Shown: positions 8,813 to 20,200 of the stretch, piece by piece
Layout: each line of letters starts with the position of its first letter
Numbering within the stretch: the first letter of the stretch is position 1
Assembly: GCF_023920705.1 (NCBI RefSeq)
Contig: NZ_CP094657.1
Span: forward strand, 3,844,001 to 3,908,000
Source of the DNA: Acinetobacter sp. XS-4
GTDB lineage: Bacteria; Pseudomonadota; Gammaproteobacteria; Pseudomonadales; Moraxellaceae
DNA length: 64,000 nucleotides
Direction of reading: 5' to 3'
Made by a program: the position numbers and the translations under genes
The notes under the pieces: model-generated
The model's database searches: none
What the model saw: only the letters and a program-made list of their open reading frames with translations
Told to the model about the DNA's origin: nothing

Positions 8813-10237
8813 CTATAAAACCATTGCAGCAATCCAGCCAAAAATTAATAGCGGAATATTAAAATGAATAAATGTAGGTACAACAGTATCCCAAATATGG
8901 TCATGTTGCCCATCTACACCTAAACCTGCTGTTGGCCCTAAAGTTGAATCAGAAGCTGGAGAGCCTGCATCACCTAATGCTGCTGCTGTCCCAATAAGGG
9001 CAATCGTCGCTAATGGTGAAAATCCGAACTGTACGCATAAAGGCACATAAATAACGGCTAACACAGGTACACTTGAGAAAGATGAACCAATACCAATCGT
9101 GACAAATAAACCAATACAAAGCATTAAGAAAGCTGCAAGTGCGCGATTGTCTCCAATAATATCAACCACACCTTTCACTAGCTGATTAATATCTCCTGTA
9201 TGGGTCATTACTGAGGCAAAGCCCGCAGCAGAAATCATAATGAAACCCACCAAGGCCATCATTCGCATGCCTTGTACAAAGACATCATCTGCCTCTTGCC
9301 ACTTAAAAATTCCGGCAGTAGATAGAACAGCAAAACCGACTAAACCACCCAAAATCATTGAACCTGAATAGAGCTGTGCAGCGAGTGTCAGACCAATTGC
9401 AAGCAATGCCATGTAGATCGTTTTCTTTGCAATCACTGGCGCTTGCTCTGCCTCATGCTTTAACTCTTCTGCATCTGCTTTTAAGTCAGTTGTTTTAACT
9501 TGATTAGTTGCACGGAGAGGTTTATCTAAATCAATTGTTGTAGTTGGGGTAATAGCGCGATCAACATAAATTCTTGGTTTACGGTAGCTAATGAATACAG
9601 CAACCAAAGTACCTAAAACCATTCCCAAAACTGGAATAGCCATGCCAATTGACATCATGCCACGCTCTACATGCAAGCCATACGCAGCACCAACTTTGTT
9701 GATATTCCCCATCAAAATTTGTTCAAGGAAAATTGCACCAAATCCAACTGGAAGAAAAATATAAGTTCCGACTAAACCTAGCGTAAGCACACAGGCTGCT
9801 GCTCGACGATCTAACTTTAAATGGTTCATTACCCGTAATAATGGCGGAACGAGCACAGGAATAAAGGCAATATGAACTGGAATAAGGTTCTGAGAGAAAA
9901 TAGCAGCAATCAGTAAAATACCTAACAGTAGATATTTCACTTTAGTTTCGCGGCTTTTGCCCGCTTCCATTCCCAACAAACCAATAAGTTTATGGGCAAG
10001 TAAATCAGGTAAGCCAGATTTTGAAAGTGCCAGAGCAAATGCCCCTAACACAGCATAGGCAAGTGCAACTTCAGCACCATCACCAAGACCTGCGTTAAAA
10101 GCATCAACGGTTTGAGAAAGGCTTAAACCTGCTACGAGGCCGCCTACAATGGCAGAAACCACTAAAGTCAGTACGACAGAAACGCGCGCCAGTGATAATA
10201 AAAACATCACTGCAATCGCAATAACGACAGCATTCAT
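8813..10237 (-). CDS. Na+/H+ antiporter-family membrane protein (YuiF/NhaC-like)
   Basis: The 474-residue inner-membrane protein has about 11-12 hydrophobic segments. The N-terminus reads MNAVVIAIAVMFLLSLARVS, with LGDGAEVALAYAVLGAFALALSKSG around residue 50. A charged cytoplasmic loop (KTTDLKADAEELKHEAEQAP) lies near residues 248-268. The C-terminal half has GIGSSFSSVPVLA and GDAGSPASDSTLGPTAGL, conserved in this transporter group. The role as a sodium-proton exchanger comes from family assignment; some relatives move organic anions, so the substrate is uncertain. It is monocistronic. Confidence 0.75.
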   Translation of the reverse strand: MNAVVIAIAVMFLLSLARVSVVLTLVVSAIVGGLVAGLSLSQTVDAFNAGLGDGAEVALAYAVLGAFALALSKSGLPDLLAHKLIGLLGMEAGKSRETKVKYLLLGILLIAAIFSQNLIPVHIAFIPVLVPPLLRVMNHLKLDRRAAACVLTLGLVGTYIFLPVGFGAIFLEQILMGNINKVGAAYGLHVERGMMSIGMAIPVLGMVLGTLVAVFISYRKPRIYVDRAITPTTTIDLDKPLRATNQVKTTDLKADAEELKHEAEQAPVIAKKTIYMALLAIGLTLAAQLYSGSMILGGLVGFAVLSTAGIFKWQEADDVFVQGMRMMALVGFIMISAAGFASVMTHTGDINQLVKGVVDIIGDNRALAAFLMLCIGLFVTIGIGSSFSSVPVLAVIYVPLCVQFGFSPLATIALIGTAAALGDAGSPASDSTLGPTAGLGVDGQHDHIWDTVVPTFIHFNIPLLIFGWIAAMVL

Positions 10238-10335
10238 GAATAAATTCAGAGCAAAACAAAAGGCGACATTCTATCAGATTCAAACTTATGAAGCCGAAAA
10301 TATCGCCGAATTAAAAGTTTTATGCAGTCACTGAA

Positions 10336-11211
10336 TTATGAAGCTTGAGCCTTAATAAACTCATGAATATGATCTGCAATTTTCGCAGGCTCACTAAGAA
10401 TTGCCCAGTGATTTGCTTCAAGCTCTACATATTCAAAATTATCCACCCACTTTGGCATAGCCTCAGTGATGTATTCAGGGCTCACAAAAGTGTCATATTT
10501 TAAAATAACGGCTTTAACTGGGCATTGCGCATAACGTTGACGAGGGCCAGTTAAACGAGGGATAAAATTTGCCCGATATAAATTAATGCCATATTTACCA
10601 TCTGCATTAATATTATTATTTAAAGGTAAATTACTTTTTCTCTCCAGCTGAGTCAGTACTTTCCCCCATTTTTCAGGGCTAAAAAGAGACCATACAGTTG
10701 GTGCTAGCAGTGGAAGATGAAATGCACCGATATACCAAGATTTGGTTAATATTTTTAAGATTTGACCTGGTGAAGTTTTAAATTTATCACGCAAAAATAA
10801 AGCGGCATGGTCAAGACATGGCCCAGAAATAGTTGTATATGATAATAAACGCCCTTTAAATTTAGGCTCTGTTGCCGACTCCCAAGATTGAATCGAACCC
10901 CAATCGTGTGCAGCCATATGAAATTGACGATTTGGTAGTAATTCATCTACTACTTCTTGTAAGTCTAGAGATAAACGCTCTAAACGGTAATCACGTATAC
11001 GTTTTGGTATAGATGACAAACCCGCTCCACGTACATCATAGGTGACAATGTAGAAGTCATTAATTAAATGTTCAATGATTGATTCCCACACTTCTTGATT
11101 GTCAGGATAACCATGTACTAAAACCAACGGTGTATTTTTTTCGTCGCCCCATGTTTTAGCACAAAGCGTTTGTTGGTCACTTGTTGTTACTGTATGAACT
11201 TTTGGCTGCAT
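10336..11211 (-). CDS. alpha/beta-hydrolase fold enzyme with Asp nucleophile
   Basis: The 291-residue enzyme has the features of the epoxide hydrolase/haloalkane dehalogenase side of the fold: oxyanion motif HGYPDN near residue 36, nucleophile elbow AAHDWGS near 111 (Asp where lipases have Ser), a variable helical cap, and catalytic His in EANHW near 268. An acidic residue before it (KYDTFVSPE) may complete the triad. The substrate is unknown. The start is the ATG at 11211: AGGAA sits 6 bases upstream, whereas it abuts the alternative ATG at 11217. It diverges from the hotdog thioesterase gene, with about 120 bases between them. Confidence 0.8.
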   Translation of the reverse strand: MQPKVHTVTTSDQQTLCAKTWGDEKNTPLVLVHGYPDNQEVWESIIEHLINDFYIVTYDVRGAGLSSIPKRIRDYRLERLSLDLQEVVDELLPNRQFHMAAHDWGSIQSWESATEPKFKGRLLSYTTISGPCLDHAALFLRDKFKTSPGQILKILTKSWYIGAFHLPLLAPTVWSLFSPEKWGKVLTQLERKSNLPLNNNINADGKYGINLYRANFIPRLTGPRQRYAQCPVKAVILKYDTFVSPEYITEAMPKWVDNFEYVELEANHWAILSEPAKIADHIHEFIKAQAS

Positions 11212-11334
11212 AATCATTTCCTATCTTGTTTTTCAATCGATCATGTCGTTAGTCGGATAGAGCATTGCCATCAATATAAAAAAGATGATACTTATCTAGT
11301 ATGAATACTGTTTCAATAAAAAAAATTGACTATT

Positions 11335-11820
11335 ATGGCTATTTTAAGAAGACTTCAGAACAATCCTACGATTTCAAAATTCCTATTTAATCACTACCCA
11401 CCTTATCGTGGAGCAGGGATTTATATTGAAATCATGAATTTAGAACTTTGCCATGTACGTGTGAAAATGCCTCTGACCTGGAAAAACCAAAACTTGGTTG
11501 GAACACACTTTGGGGGCAGTCTTTATTCAATGGTTGATCCATTTTACATGATGATTCTGCTGCATCATCTCGGATCAAAATATATTGTCTGGGATAAAGC
11601 TGCTGAAATTAATTTTCTTTCCCCAGGTCGAAGTACGGTACATGCAGACATTCGAGTAGATTTAGCTGAGATTGAGCAAATACGTGAGCTTGCCGAAAAC
11701 TACGAGCCTGTTTTAAGAACTTATCATCTAAATATTTTTGATGAATCGGGGGTAAGAATTGCTGAAGTAAAAAAAACGCTTTATATCCGACGTAAAAAAG
11801 CAAAACCTTTCCCGCAATGA
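11335..11820 (+). CDS. hotdog-fold thioesterase-like protein (DUF4442 type)
   Basis: The 161-residue protein has the hotdog pattern of DUF4442/YiiD-type acyl-CoA thioesterase domains: THFGGSLYSMVDPFYMM near residues 60-77 (central helix), then WDKAAEINFLSPGR and two long strands to the C-terminus. It ends in a basic tail (RRKKAKPFPQ). A cytoplasmic acyl-thioester function is inferred from the fold. I use the ATG at 11335 rather than the TTG at 11326. A terminator follows directly. Confidence 0.75.
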   Translation: MAILRRLQNNPTISKFLFNHYPPYRGAGIYIEIMNLELCHVRVKMPLTWKNQNLVGTHFGGSLYSMVDPFYMMILLHHLGSKYIVWDKAAEINFLSPGRSTVHADIRVDLAEIEQIRELAENYEPVLRTYHLNIFDESGVRIAEVKKTLYIRRKKAKPFPQ

Positions 11821-11850
11821 AAATAAGCGCTAAAAAGCGCTTATTTTATT
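11821..11850. terminator. terminator shared by thioesterase and glycine-zipper genes
   Basis: AAATAAGCGCT pairs with AGCGCTTATTT across an AAAA loop and starts immediately after the thioesterase TGA. The flanks are AT-rich on both sides, so it may also stop the converging gene that ends at 11865. Confidence 0.7.
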
Positions 11851-11864
11851 CACTCAATAGGGTG

Positions 11865-12221
11865 TTATCTTTTTTCTTCAATCGCTGCACCAGCACCACC
11901 ACCAATCGCACCGCCAATTGCAGCACCAGAGTCACCACCCAATATTGCTTTACCTACCACAGAACCGATACCAGCTCCGATCGCACTCTTAGTCGTGGTT
12001 TGTTTACTACCGCCTTGGCTATTTGAACCAACACCAGCACCTACTGCTGCGCCTAAGCCAGCACCAACACCACCGCCTACATGATTACCTAAGCCACCAC
12101 CGAGCGCACCACCTGCTGCTGCTGCGCCAATACGCTGATCAGATGGACTCATATTTTGACAACCAGTAAACATAAGTGTAGACAACATTAAAGCAGAAAC
12201 TAATCCAATTGTTTTTTTCAT
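11865..12221 (-). CDS. glycine-zipper lipoprotein, copy 1
   Basis: The 118-residue lipoprotein precursor has leader MKKTIGLVSALMLSTLMFTGC with lipobox FTGC. The mature part is a run of glycine-zipper repeats (GGALGGGLG, GGGVGAGLGAAVGAGVG, GAAIGGAIGGGAG) ending EEKR. Such proteins insert small Gly-rich hairpins into or under the outer membrane; a specific role is not known. The start is the ATG at 12221, with AGGAG 7 bases upstream; the ATG at 12227 would leave only one base. It is a paralog of the next gene (12427-12792). Confidence 0.8.
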   Translation of the reverse strand: MKKTIGLVSALMLSTLMFTGCQNMSPSDQRIGAAAAGGALGGGLGNHVGGGVGAGLGAAVGAGVGSNSQGGSKQTTTKSAIGAGIGSVVGKAILGGDSGAAIGGAIGGGAGAAIEEKR

Positions 12222-12366
12222 GTCCATACTCCTAATACCTGTTCTAATAAAAAGAATAATCCTCTTTTATGAGGAGTTTGATCAGATTGTGTTATTCATC
12301 TGTCCTAATCGATTGATATTTTGTAAAGCTCTTCTATTTATGATCATCAAGCAATATTTTAATGAT

Positions 12367-12400
12367 AAAAAAAGAAGTCCTTAACAACTTAAAGACTTCT
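12367..12400 (-). terminator. terminator between the two glycine-zipper genes
   Basis: AGAAGTC pairs with GACTTCT, with an inner TTAA/TTAA helix, followed on the minus strand by seven T residues. It lies 27 bases after the stop of copy 2, so the two paralogs are transcribed separately. Confidence 0.8.
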
Positions 12401-12426
12401 AGGTTTAAACATTATTAGGAATACTT

Positions 12427-12792
12427 TTAGTACTTCCCTTTTTTCTCTTCATACGCTGCGCCCGCACTACCACCAAGTGCTCCACCTGTAGCAGCACCAG
12501 CGTCACCACCAATGATGGCACCACCTAACACTGCACCAACACCGGCACCAATTGCACTATTACGCACGGTTTTATTACTAGACCCTTTTGCATTGGCTGC
12601 AACACCGGCACCAAGTGCCGCCCCTAAACCGGCACCAATATTACCACCCACATGTTTACCTACAGCACCACCTGCACCACCACCTATCGCAGCCGAACCA
12701 ATACGTTTACTTTCTGGGCTTGCATTCTGGCAACCAACAAACAAAGTTGTTGACATCAGGCCAACACTAACAATCATCATCATTTTTTTCAT
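12427..12792 (-). CDS. glycine-zipper lipoprotein, copy 2
   Basis: The 121-residue paralog of the preceding gene has the same layout: leader with lipobox FVGC followed by QNASPESKRIG, then zipper repeats (GGGAGGAVG, GAGLGAALGAGVAANA, GGALGGSAG) and terminal YEEKKGKY. The ATG at 12792 is chosen because GGAG lies 8 bases upstream and the Lys-rich signal n-region starts there; the frame runs on to 12819 without support. The function is unknown beyond a lipid-anchored envelope location. Confidence 0.8.
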   Translation of the reverse strand: MKKMMMIVSVGLMSTTLFVGCQNASPESKRIGSAAIGGGAGGAVGKHVGGNIGAGLGAALGAGVAANAKGSSNKTVRNSAIGAGVGAVLGGAIIGGDAGAATGGALGGSAGAAYEEKKGKY

Positions 12793-12931
12793 TAGATTTA
12801 CTCCAGTCTTCATAAGCATGTAGCCTAATATGGTTTTGTGGAGTGTTTATCCCGCTTAAGTAATAAAATAATGGCTCTTTAATATCTTTATGTAATTACC
12901 ACTTTTAATTGTTATAAGTAAATATAAATAA

Positions 12932-12957
12932 AAAAGGCACCCTAAGGTGCCTTTTTT
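12932..12957 (-). terminator. terminator of the rpoBC operon
   Basis: The arms AAGGCACC and GGTGCCTT close a CTAA loop between A and T runs, 16-40 bases beyond the rpoC stop. Confidence 0.85.
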
Positions 12958-12972
12958 AGTGCCAGTCTAAAC

Positions 12973-15900
12973 TTAGAATTGTTCTGAGTTTAATGCTTGG
13001 CTGAATGCTTGGTCTACTTCGCTGAAGTCATTGTGAAGCTCATGTTCAGCAGCTTCTGCTTCTTGACGACGACGTTCTAGGTGGTATGCAAGACCAGTAC
13101 CAGCTGGAATCAAGCGACCCACTACAACGTTTTCTTTCAAGCCACGTAAGTCATCTTCTTTACCTGTTACAGCCGCTTCAGTTAACACACGAGTTGTTTC
13201 CTGGAACGATGCAGCAGAGATGAACGAGTCAGTAGAAAGCGATGCTTTAGTGATACCCATCAATAGACGTTCGAACTTCGCAGGGAACTTGTTTTGAGCC
13301 AAGACAGCTTGGTTCTCTTGTACCATGCGGATGTAATCCACTTGCTCGCCTTTGATGAAGCTTGTATCGCCACCATCGGTGATATCAACTTTACGTAACA
13401 TTTGACGTACGATAACTTCAATATGTTTGTCGTTGATTTTTACACCTTGGAGACGGTATACGTCTTGAACTTCGTTCACGATGTAGTTAGTTAATGCAAC
13501 TTCACCTTTCAAACGTAAGATGTCATGCGGGTTTTGTGGACCATCAGAAACAGTTTCACCACGGTTCACATGCTCGCCTTCGAACACGTTGATTTGACGC
13601 CATTTTGGAATCAACTCTTCGTAGATCTCAGAACCATCATCTGGAGTAATTACTAAACGGTTTTTACCTTTAGTTTCTTTACCGAAGCTTACAACACCTG
13701 AAACTTCAGCAAGAATTGCATGTTCTTTCGGTTTACGTGCTTCGAATAAGTCAGCTACACGCGGAAGACCACCGGTAATATCACGAGTACGTGATGTTTC
13801 TTGTGGTACACGACCAATTACGTCACCCACACCAATCGTTTCGCCATCGCGAACAGTTACGATTGTGTTTTGTGGCAAGAAGTAGAACTGTTCGCCGCCA
13901 TCTGTTGTATCCAACACGATTGCTGGACGTAAATCTTTACCAGAAGCAGGACGAGCTGTTACAGGCAAGATTTCAACAGTAGTCATACCAGTTGCATCAT
14001 CAGTTTTTGATGTTGCAGTTACGCCATCAGCGATTTGGCTGAAACGTGCTTTACCAGCAACCTCTGTTACCAATGGATGTGTATGCGGATCCCAAGTCGC
14101 TACGATACCGCCAGCTTCTACAGCTTCGCCATCTTTCAACAAGATGCTTGCACCGTAAGGAAGTTTATAGCGTTCGCGCTCACGCCCTAAATCATCAGCA
14201 ATACCAATTTCACCTGAACGAGAAACTGAAACCAAATGACCTTTTGCATGTTGTACAGTTTTCACGTTATGGAAACGTACAGTACCTTTGTTACGTACTT
14301 GAACACTGTTTGCAGCAGAAGTTCGGCTCGCAGCACCACCAACGTGGAACGTACGCATTGTTAACTGTGTACCTGGTTCACCAATAGACTGTGCTGCCAT
14401 TACACCTACTGATTCACCTGGGTTAACCAAGTGACCACGTGCAAGGTCACGACCATAACATCTAGCACATACACCAAAAGCAGATTCACAAGCAATTACT
14501 GAACGTACTTTGACTTCATCCACACCCGCTTCTTCAAGATGAGCTGCGATTTTTTCGTCAATTAACGTACCACGAGGTAATACAACTTCATCATCAGATG
14601 CACGACGTACGTCTTCAGCAGTTACACGACCTAATACGCGGTCACGTAATGGCTCAATGACATCACCACCTTGAATGAATGGAGTCATTACCAAGCCACC
14701 AGCTGTACCACAGTCAGGTTCGGTAATTACCAAATCTTGCGCTACGTCTACAAGACGACGAGTCAAGTAACCAGAGTTCGCAGTTTTTAATGCTGTATCG
14801 GCCAAACCTTTACGCGCACCGTGTGTTGAAATAAAGTACTGAAGTACTGTTAAACCTTCACGGAAGTTCGCTTTAATCGGTGTTTCGATAATCGAACCAT
14901 CCGGTTTTGCCATCAAACCACGCATACCAGCAAGCTGACGAATCTGTGCCGCACTACCACGGGCACCAGAGTCAGACATCATATAGATACTGTTGAATGA
15001 TTTTTGCTTCTCGTCTTCACCTTGTTTGTTTTTCACAAGTGTATAAGACAAGTTGTCCATCATCGCTTTAGCAACTTGGTCGTTTGTACGCGCCCAGATA
15101 TCGACAACTTTGTTATAACGCTCACCAGCAGTTACAAAACCTTGTTCGAACTGTTGTTCGATTTCACGAACTTCTGTTTCTGCTTTATCAATAATTGTGT
15201 GCTTAGTAGGTGGAATGAGCATGTCTTCCATACCTACAGATACACCTGAACGAGTCGCTTGACGGAAGCCCAAGTACATTAATTGGTCAGCAAAGATAAC
15301 GGTATCTTTCAAACCAAGTTTACGGTAGCAAGAGTTGATTAACTTCGAGATATTCTTTTTAGTCATCTCAAGGTTGATCATGTCAAAGCTTAAACCTTGT
15401 GGAACAACTTCCCAAAGCAAACAGCGACCTGGTGTCGTATCAACAATAATAGTTCCGTGTTCACGTTCACCATTTTCATTGATAACAGTTTGATGCACAC
15501 GTACTTTAACACGAGCATGAATCGCAACCTGACCAGTTGCAAGTGCACGGTTTACTTCGTGAGTATCAGCAAACACCATGCCTTCGCCTTTAGCATTTAC
15601 TGCATCACGCGTGATGTAGTAAAGACCCAAGACAACGTCCTGAGAAGGAACGATGATCGGCTCACCATTCGCTGGTGACAAGATGTTGTTTGTTGACATC
15701 ATCAATGCACGAGCTTCTAACTGTGCTTCAAGTGTTAATGGAACGTGTACCGCCATTTGGTCACCGTCGAAGTCGGCGTTAAACGCAGCACAAACGAGTG
15801 GGTGAAGACGGATTGCCTTACCTTCAATAAGAATAGGTTCAAATGCTTGAAGACCTAAACGGTGAAGTGTTGGCGCACGGTTCAACATTACTGGATGTTG

Positions 15901-17166
15901 ACGAATTACAGAAGCAAGAACGTCCCAAACTTCTGGAGTCTCACGCTCAACCATTTTCTTCGCAGCTTTAATGGTTGTCGCCTGGCCTGAAGCTTGTAGT
16001 TTAGCGAAAATGAATGGCTTGAATAATTCAAGTGCCATTTTCTTCGGAAGACCACATTGGTGAAGACGTAAAGTAGGACCTACAGTAATTACCGAACGAC
16101 CAGAATAGTCAACACGCTTACCAAGTAAGTTCTGACGGAAACGACCTTGTTTACCTTTGATCATATCTGCCAAAGATTTTAACGGACGTTTGTTAGAACC
16201 AGTAATTGCACGACCACGACGACCGTTATCAAGCAATGCATCTACAGACTCTTGTAACATACGTTTTTCGTTACGTACGATAATGTCTGGTGCAGCAAGA
16301 TCAAGAAGACGCTTCAAACGGTTGTTACGGTTAATGACACGACGATATAAATCGTTCAAGTCAGAAGTCGCGAAACGACCACCTTCAAGTGGAACTAATG
16401 GACGTAAATCAGGTGGAAGTACAGGAAGTACATTCATCACCATCCATTCTGGCTTGTTGTTTGAATCGTTGAATGCTTCCATCAATTTCAAGCGTTTAGA
16501 CGCTTTTTTCAACTTCGTTTCAGAAGTCGTTTGAGGAATTTCTTCACGTAAACGTGCGATTTCCGCTTCAAGATCGATATCTTTTAACAAGTCCTGAATC
16601 GCTTCTGCACCCATTTTCGCAGTGAATTCATCACCGTGTTCTTCAAGTGCATTGAAGTATTCTTCGTCTGTTAAAAGTTGATACTTTTCAAACGGAGTCA
16701 TGCCTGGGTCAGTTACAACGTATGATTCGAAATACAATACACGTTCGATATCACGAAGCGTCATATCAAGTAATAAACCGATACGAGATGGTAACGATTT
16801 TAAGAACCAGATATGAGCAACTGGAGAAGCGAGTTCAATGTGACCCATACGTTCACGACGAACTTTCGCTGTAGTTACTTCAACGCCACATTTTTCACAA
16901 ATGACGCCTTTGTATTTCATACGCTTGTATTTACCACACAAGCATTCGTAATCTTTTACTGGACCAAAAATTTTGGCACAGAACAAACCATCACGTTCTG
17001 GTTTAAAAGTACGGTAGTTAATTGTCTCAGGTTTTTTAACTTCACCATGAGACCATGACTTAATCATTTCTGGTGACGCAAGACCAATACGGATACGGTC
17101 AAACTCAATTGGTGCATGACCATCTGAGTCCGTTTTCTTACGCATGATATCGAGCAAGTCTTTCAA
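12973..17166 (-). CDS. rpoC: RNA polymerase beta' subunit
   Basis: The 1397-residue protein is full length. The N-terminal zinc site is [19 protein letters not shown], the catalytic Mg-binding motif is NADFDGDQM, the trigger-loop/bridge region contains [13 protein letters not shown], and the second zinc site includes [13 protein letters not shown]. It forms the core enzyme with RpoB. I place the start at TTG 17166 ([11 protein letters not shown]): GGAG lies 7 bases upstream. The longer frame to 17193 is spurious because it would contain the Shine-Dalgarno. It is co-transcribed with rpoB across an 86-base gap. Confidence 0.97.
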   Translation of the reverse strand: MKDLLDIMRKKTDSDGHAPIEFDRIRIGLASPEMIKSWSHGEVKKPETINYRTFKPERDGLFCAKIFGPVKDYECLCGKYKRMKYKGVICEKCGVEVTTAKVRRERMGHIELASPVAHIWFLKSLPSRIGLLLDMTLRDIERVLYFESYVVTDPGMTPFEKYQLLTDEEYFNALEEHGDEFTAKMGAEAIQDLLKDIDLEAEIARLREEIPQTTSETKLKKASKRLKLMEAFNDSNNKPEWMVMNVLPVLPPDLRPLVPLEGGRFATSDLNDLYRRVINRNNRLKRLLDLAAPDIIVRNEKRMLQESVDALLDNGRRGRAITGSNKRPLKSLADMIKGKQGRFRQNLLGKRVDYSGRSVITVGPTLRLHQCGLPKKMALELFKPFIFAKLQASGQATTIKAAKKMVERETPEVWDVLASVIRQHPVMLNRAPTLHRLGLQAFEPILIEGKAIRLHPLVCAAFNADFDGDQMAVHVPLTLEAQLEARALMMSTNNILSPANGEPIIVPSQDVVLGLYYITRDAVNAKGEGMVFADTHEVNRALATGQVAIHARVKVRVHQTVINENGEREHGTIIVDTTPGRCLLWEVVPQGLSFDMINLEMTKKNISKLINSCYRKLGLKDTVIFADQLMYLGFRQATRSGVSVGMEDMLIPPTKHTIIDKAETEVREIEQQFEQGFVTAGERYNKVVDIWARTNDQVAKAMMDNLSYTLVKNKQGEDEKQKSFNSIYMMSDSGARGSAAQIRQLAGMRGLMAKPDGSIIETPIKANFREGLTVLQYFISTHGARKGLADTALKTANSGYLTRRLVDVAQDLVITEPDCGTAGGLVMTPFIQGGDVIEPLRDRVLGRVTAEDVRRASDDEVVLPRGTLIDEKIAAHLEEAGVDEVKVRSVIACESAFGVCARCYGRDLARGHLVNPGESVGVMAAQSIGEPGTQLTMRTFHVGGAASRTSAANSVQVRNKGTVRFHNVKTVQHAKGHLVSVSRSGEIGIADDLGRERERYKLPYGASILLKDGEAVEAGGIVATWDPHTHPLVTEVAGKARFSQIADGVTATSKTDDATGMTTVEILPVTARPASGKDLRPAIVLDTTDGGEQFYFLPQNTIVTVRDGETIGVGDVIGRVPQETSRTRDITGGLPRVADLFEARKPKEHAILAEVSGVVSFGKETKGKNRLVITPDDGSEIYEELIPKWRQINVFEGEHVNRGETVSDGPQNPHDILRLKGEVALTNYIVNEVQDVYRLQGVKINDKHIEVIVRQMLRKVDITDGGDTSFIKGEQVDYIRMVQENQAVLAQNKFPAKFERLLMGITKASLSTDSFISAASFQETTRVLTEAAVTGKEDDLRGLKENVVVGRLIPAGTGLAYHLERRRQEAEAAEHELHNDFSEVDQAFSQALNSEQF

Positions 17167-17252
17167 TTTTTTTCTCCGTGTGTCGGGAAGCAACGCTTAC
17201 CCGACTGGGTCACAAATATTGTTTTTTCCTAAAAAATCGTGAGTCTTACGAC

Positions 17253-20200
17253 TTAGTCACCATTTTTCAGTTCAATGTTGATACCTAAAGAACGGATCTC
17301 TTTGGTCAATACGTTGAACGATTCAGGCATACCTGGATCCATATAATGGTTACCATCTACAATATTCTTATAGATACGTGTACGACCTTCAACGTCATCC
17401 GACTTAACAGTTAACATCTCTTGAAGAGTATATGCTGCGCCGTAAGCTTCGAGTGCCCAAACCTCCATCTCACCGAAACGCTGACCACCGAACTGTGCTT
17501 TACCACCAAGCGGCTGCTGTGTAACAAGTGAGTAAGAACCAGTTGAACGCGCATGCATTTTGTCATCAACCAAGTGGTTCAATTTGAGCATGTACATGTA
17601 ACCTACAGTTACAGGACGATCAAACTGTTCACCCGTACGACCATCAAACAATACTGTTTGACCAGTACGTGAAATGTCAGCTAATTCAAGTAGGTCTTTA
17701 ATTTGGCTTTCTTCAGCACCATCAAATACAGGAGTAGCTAAAGGCACACCAGCACGTAAGTTGCCAGAAAGAGCTAAAACTTCAGCATCAGTTAAGCTAT
17801 CAAGATCTTCTTGCTCGCCACCAACTTTGTTATAAATCTTGTCTAAGAATTCGCGTAGTTCTAAAACTGTACGCTGTTCTTTCAACATTTTTTCGATTTT
17901 ATCGCCAAGCCCTTTAGCCGCCATACCCAAGTGAGTCTCAAGAATCTGACCCACGTTCATACGAGATGGTACACCCAATGGGTTCAATACGATATCTACC
18001 GGTACACCGTTAGCATCGTGTGGCATGTCTTCAACAGGTAAAATGTTAGATACAACACCTTTGTTACCGTGACGACCAGCCATTTTATCACCAGGCTGAA
18101 TGCGACGTTTAACTGCTAGGTAAACTTTAACAACTTTAAGAACACCTGTTGTTAACTCATCACCAGTCGAAAGCTTACGTTTCTTCTCTGCAAACTTCTC
18201 ATCAATTTCTGCACTCTTCTCTTTCAAGAACACTTGAATTTGAGATAAACGTTCAGCAATTGCTTCGTCTGTAGGTTGGATTTCAAGTAAGTCAACAAGC
18301 TCTAAGCCAGACAACATATCTTCAACGAGCTTATCACCACGTTTAGTCGAACCACCACCGTTAGACTCTTGGCCTTTAAGCAAACGAATTACACGCTCAC
18401 GAGCTGCTTCTTCAAAGATCTTGTATTCTTCTTTCAAGTCTTTACGGTAAGAGTCAAGCTGTGCTTTTTCAATTGCCATTGCACGGTCATCTTTCTCTAA
18501 GCCATCACGAGTGAAGACTTGAACATCGATAACTGTACCTTTAGTACCAGATGGAACACGTAAAGATGAGTCTTTAACGTCAGCTGCTTTCTCACCGAAG
18601 ATTGCACGAAGCAATTTTTCTTCAGGAGTTAACTGAGTTTCACCTTTAGGCGTTACTTTACCAACAAGGATGTCACCAGCAGTAACTTCCGCACCGATAT
18701 AAACGATACCCGATTCATCAAGTTTAGAAAGCGCAGCTTCACCTACGTTAGGAATATCGGCAGTAATTTCTTCCGCACCCAACTTAGTATCACGCGCTAC
18801 ACATGACAATTCTTGAATATGAATCGAAGTTAAACGGTCTTCTTGAAGTACGCGCTCAGATAACAAGATCGAGTCTTCATAGTTGTAACCATTCCACGTC
18901 ATGAACGCTACGCGCATGTTTTGACCAAGCGCAAGCTCACCCATATCTGTTGACGGACCGTCTGCCAAGATGTCACCGCGAGCAACTTTGTCGCCCAAAT
19001 TCACGATGATATTTTGGTTGATACAAGTGTTTTGGTTAGAACGTGTATATTTAATGAGGTTGTAAATATCTACACCAGCCTCACCTGCAATCATTTCATC
19101 TTCGTTTACACGAATAACGATACGAGAAGCATCTACATATTCAATCGCACCACCACGGTTAGCGATCACACATACACCAGAGTCACGTGCAACGTTCGCT
19201 TCCATACCTGTACCTACAAGCGGTTTATCCGCACGTAGAGTAGGAACGGCCTGACGTTGCATGTTTGAACCCATCAATGCACGGTTCGCGTCATCGTGTT
19301 CAAGGAATGGAATAAGTGATGCAGCAACAGATACAACCTGCTGTGCAGATACATCCATATGCGTCACTTTTTCAGGTGAGATACGTACAAATTCACCTTG
19401 ATGACGAACAGAAACCATATCTTCTGTTAAGTTACCATCTTTATCTATCGCAGAATCGGCCTGTGCAATAACAGTACCCACTTCTTCAATAGCAGAAAGG
19501 TATTCAACAGCATCAGTTACTCGGCCATCTACCACTTTACGGTAAGGTGTTTCCAAGAAACCAAAATCATTAGCTTTTGCATAAACAGAAAGCGAGTTGA
19601 TCAAACCAATGTTTGGACCTTCCGGCGTTTCAATTGGACATACACGACCATAGTGAGTTTGATGTACGTCACGTACTTCAAAGCCCGCACGTTCACGCGT
19701 TAAACCACCAGGCCCAAGCGCAGAAACACGACGTTTATGTGTAATCTCAGATAATGGGTTGTTTTGATCCATAAACTGAGACAATTGGCTTGAACCAAAG
19801 AATTCTTTGATTGCAGCTGCAACTGGTTTTGCGTTAATTAAATCTTGCGGAGATAAATTATCTGTTTCTGCTTGGCTTAAACGCTCTTTAACAGCGCGCT
19901 CAACACGAACTAAACCAACACGGAATTGGTTTTCAGTCATTTCACCAACAGAACGTACACGACGGTTACCCAAGTGATCGATATCATCGACTTCACCTTT
20001 ACCGTTACGGATTTCAACTAATGTACGTAATACATCAATGATATCTTCGTGCGATAAAATACCTTCTACTTCACGTGACTTCTGGTCAGTACCAACTTCG
20101 TATGGGCGACCCAAACGACGGTTAAACTTCATACGACCTACTGGAGATAAGTCATAACGCTCAGAAGAGAAGAATAAGTTATTAAATAAGTTTTCAGCAG

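Noticed and set aside
12512..12823. Open frame rich in Ala/Pro on the plus strand
   Set aside because: It is the antisense shadow of the glycine-zipper lipoprotein repeats; Gly codons read as Ala/Pro in reverse, and there is no Shine-Dalgarno.
13791..16534. Several plus-strand open frames inside rpoC and rpoB
   Set aside because: They lie wholly opposite strongly conserved coding sequence and have no family match or initiation signal.
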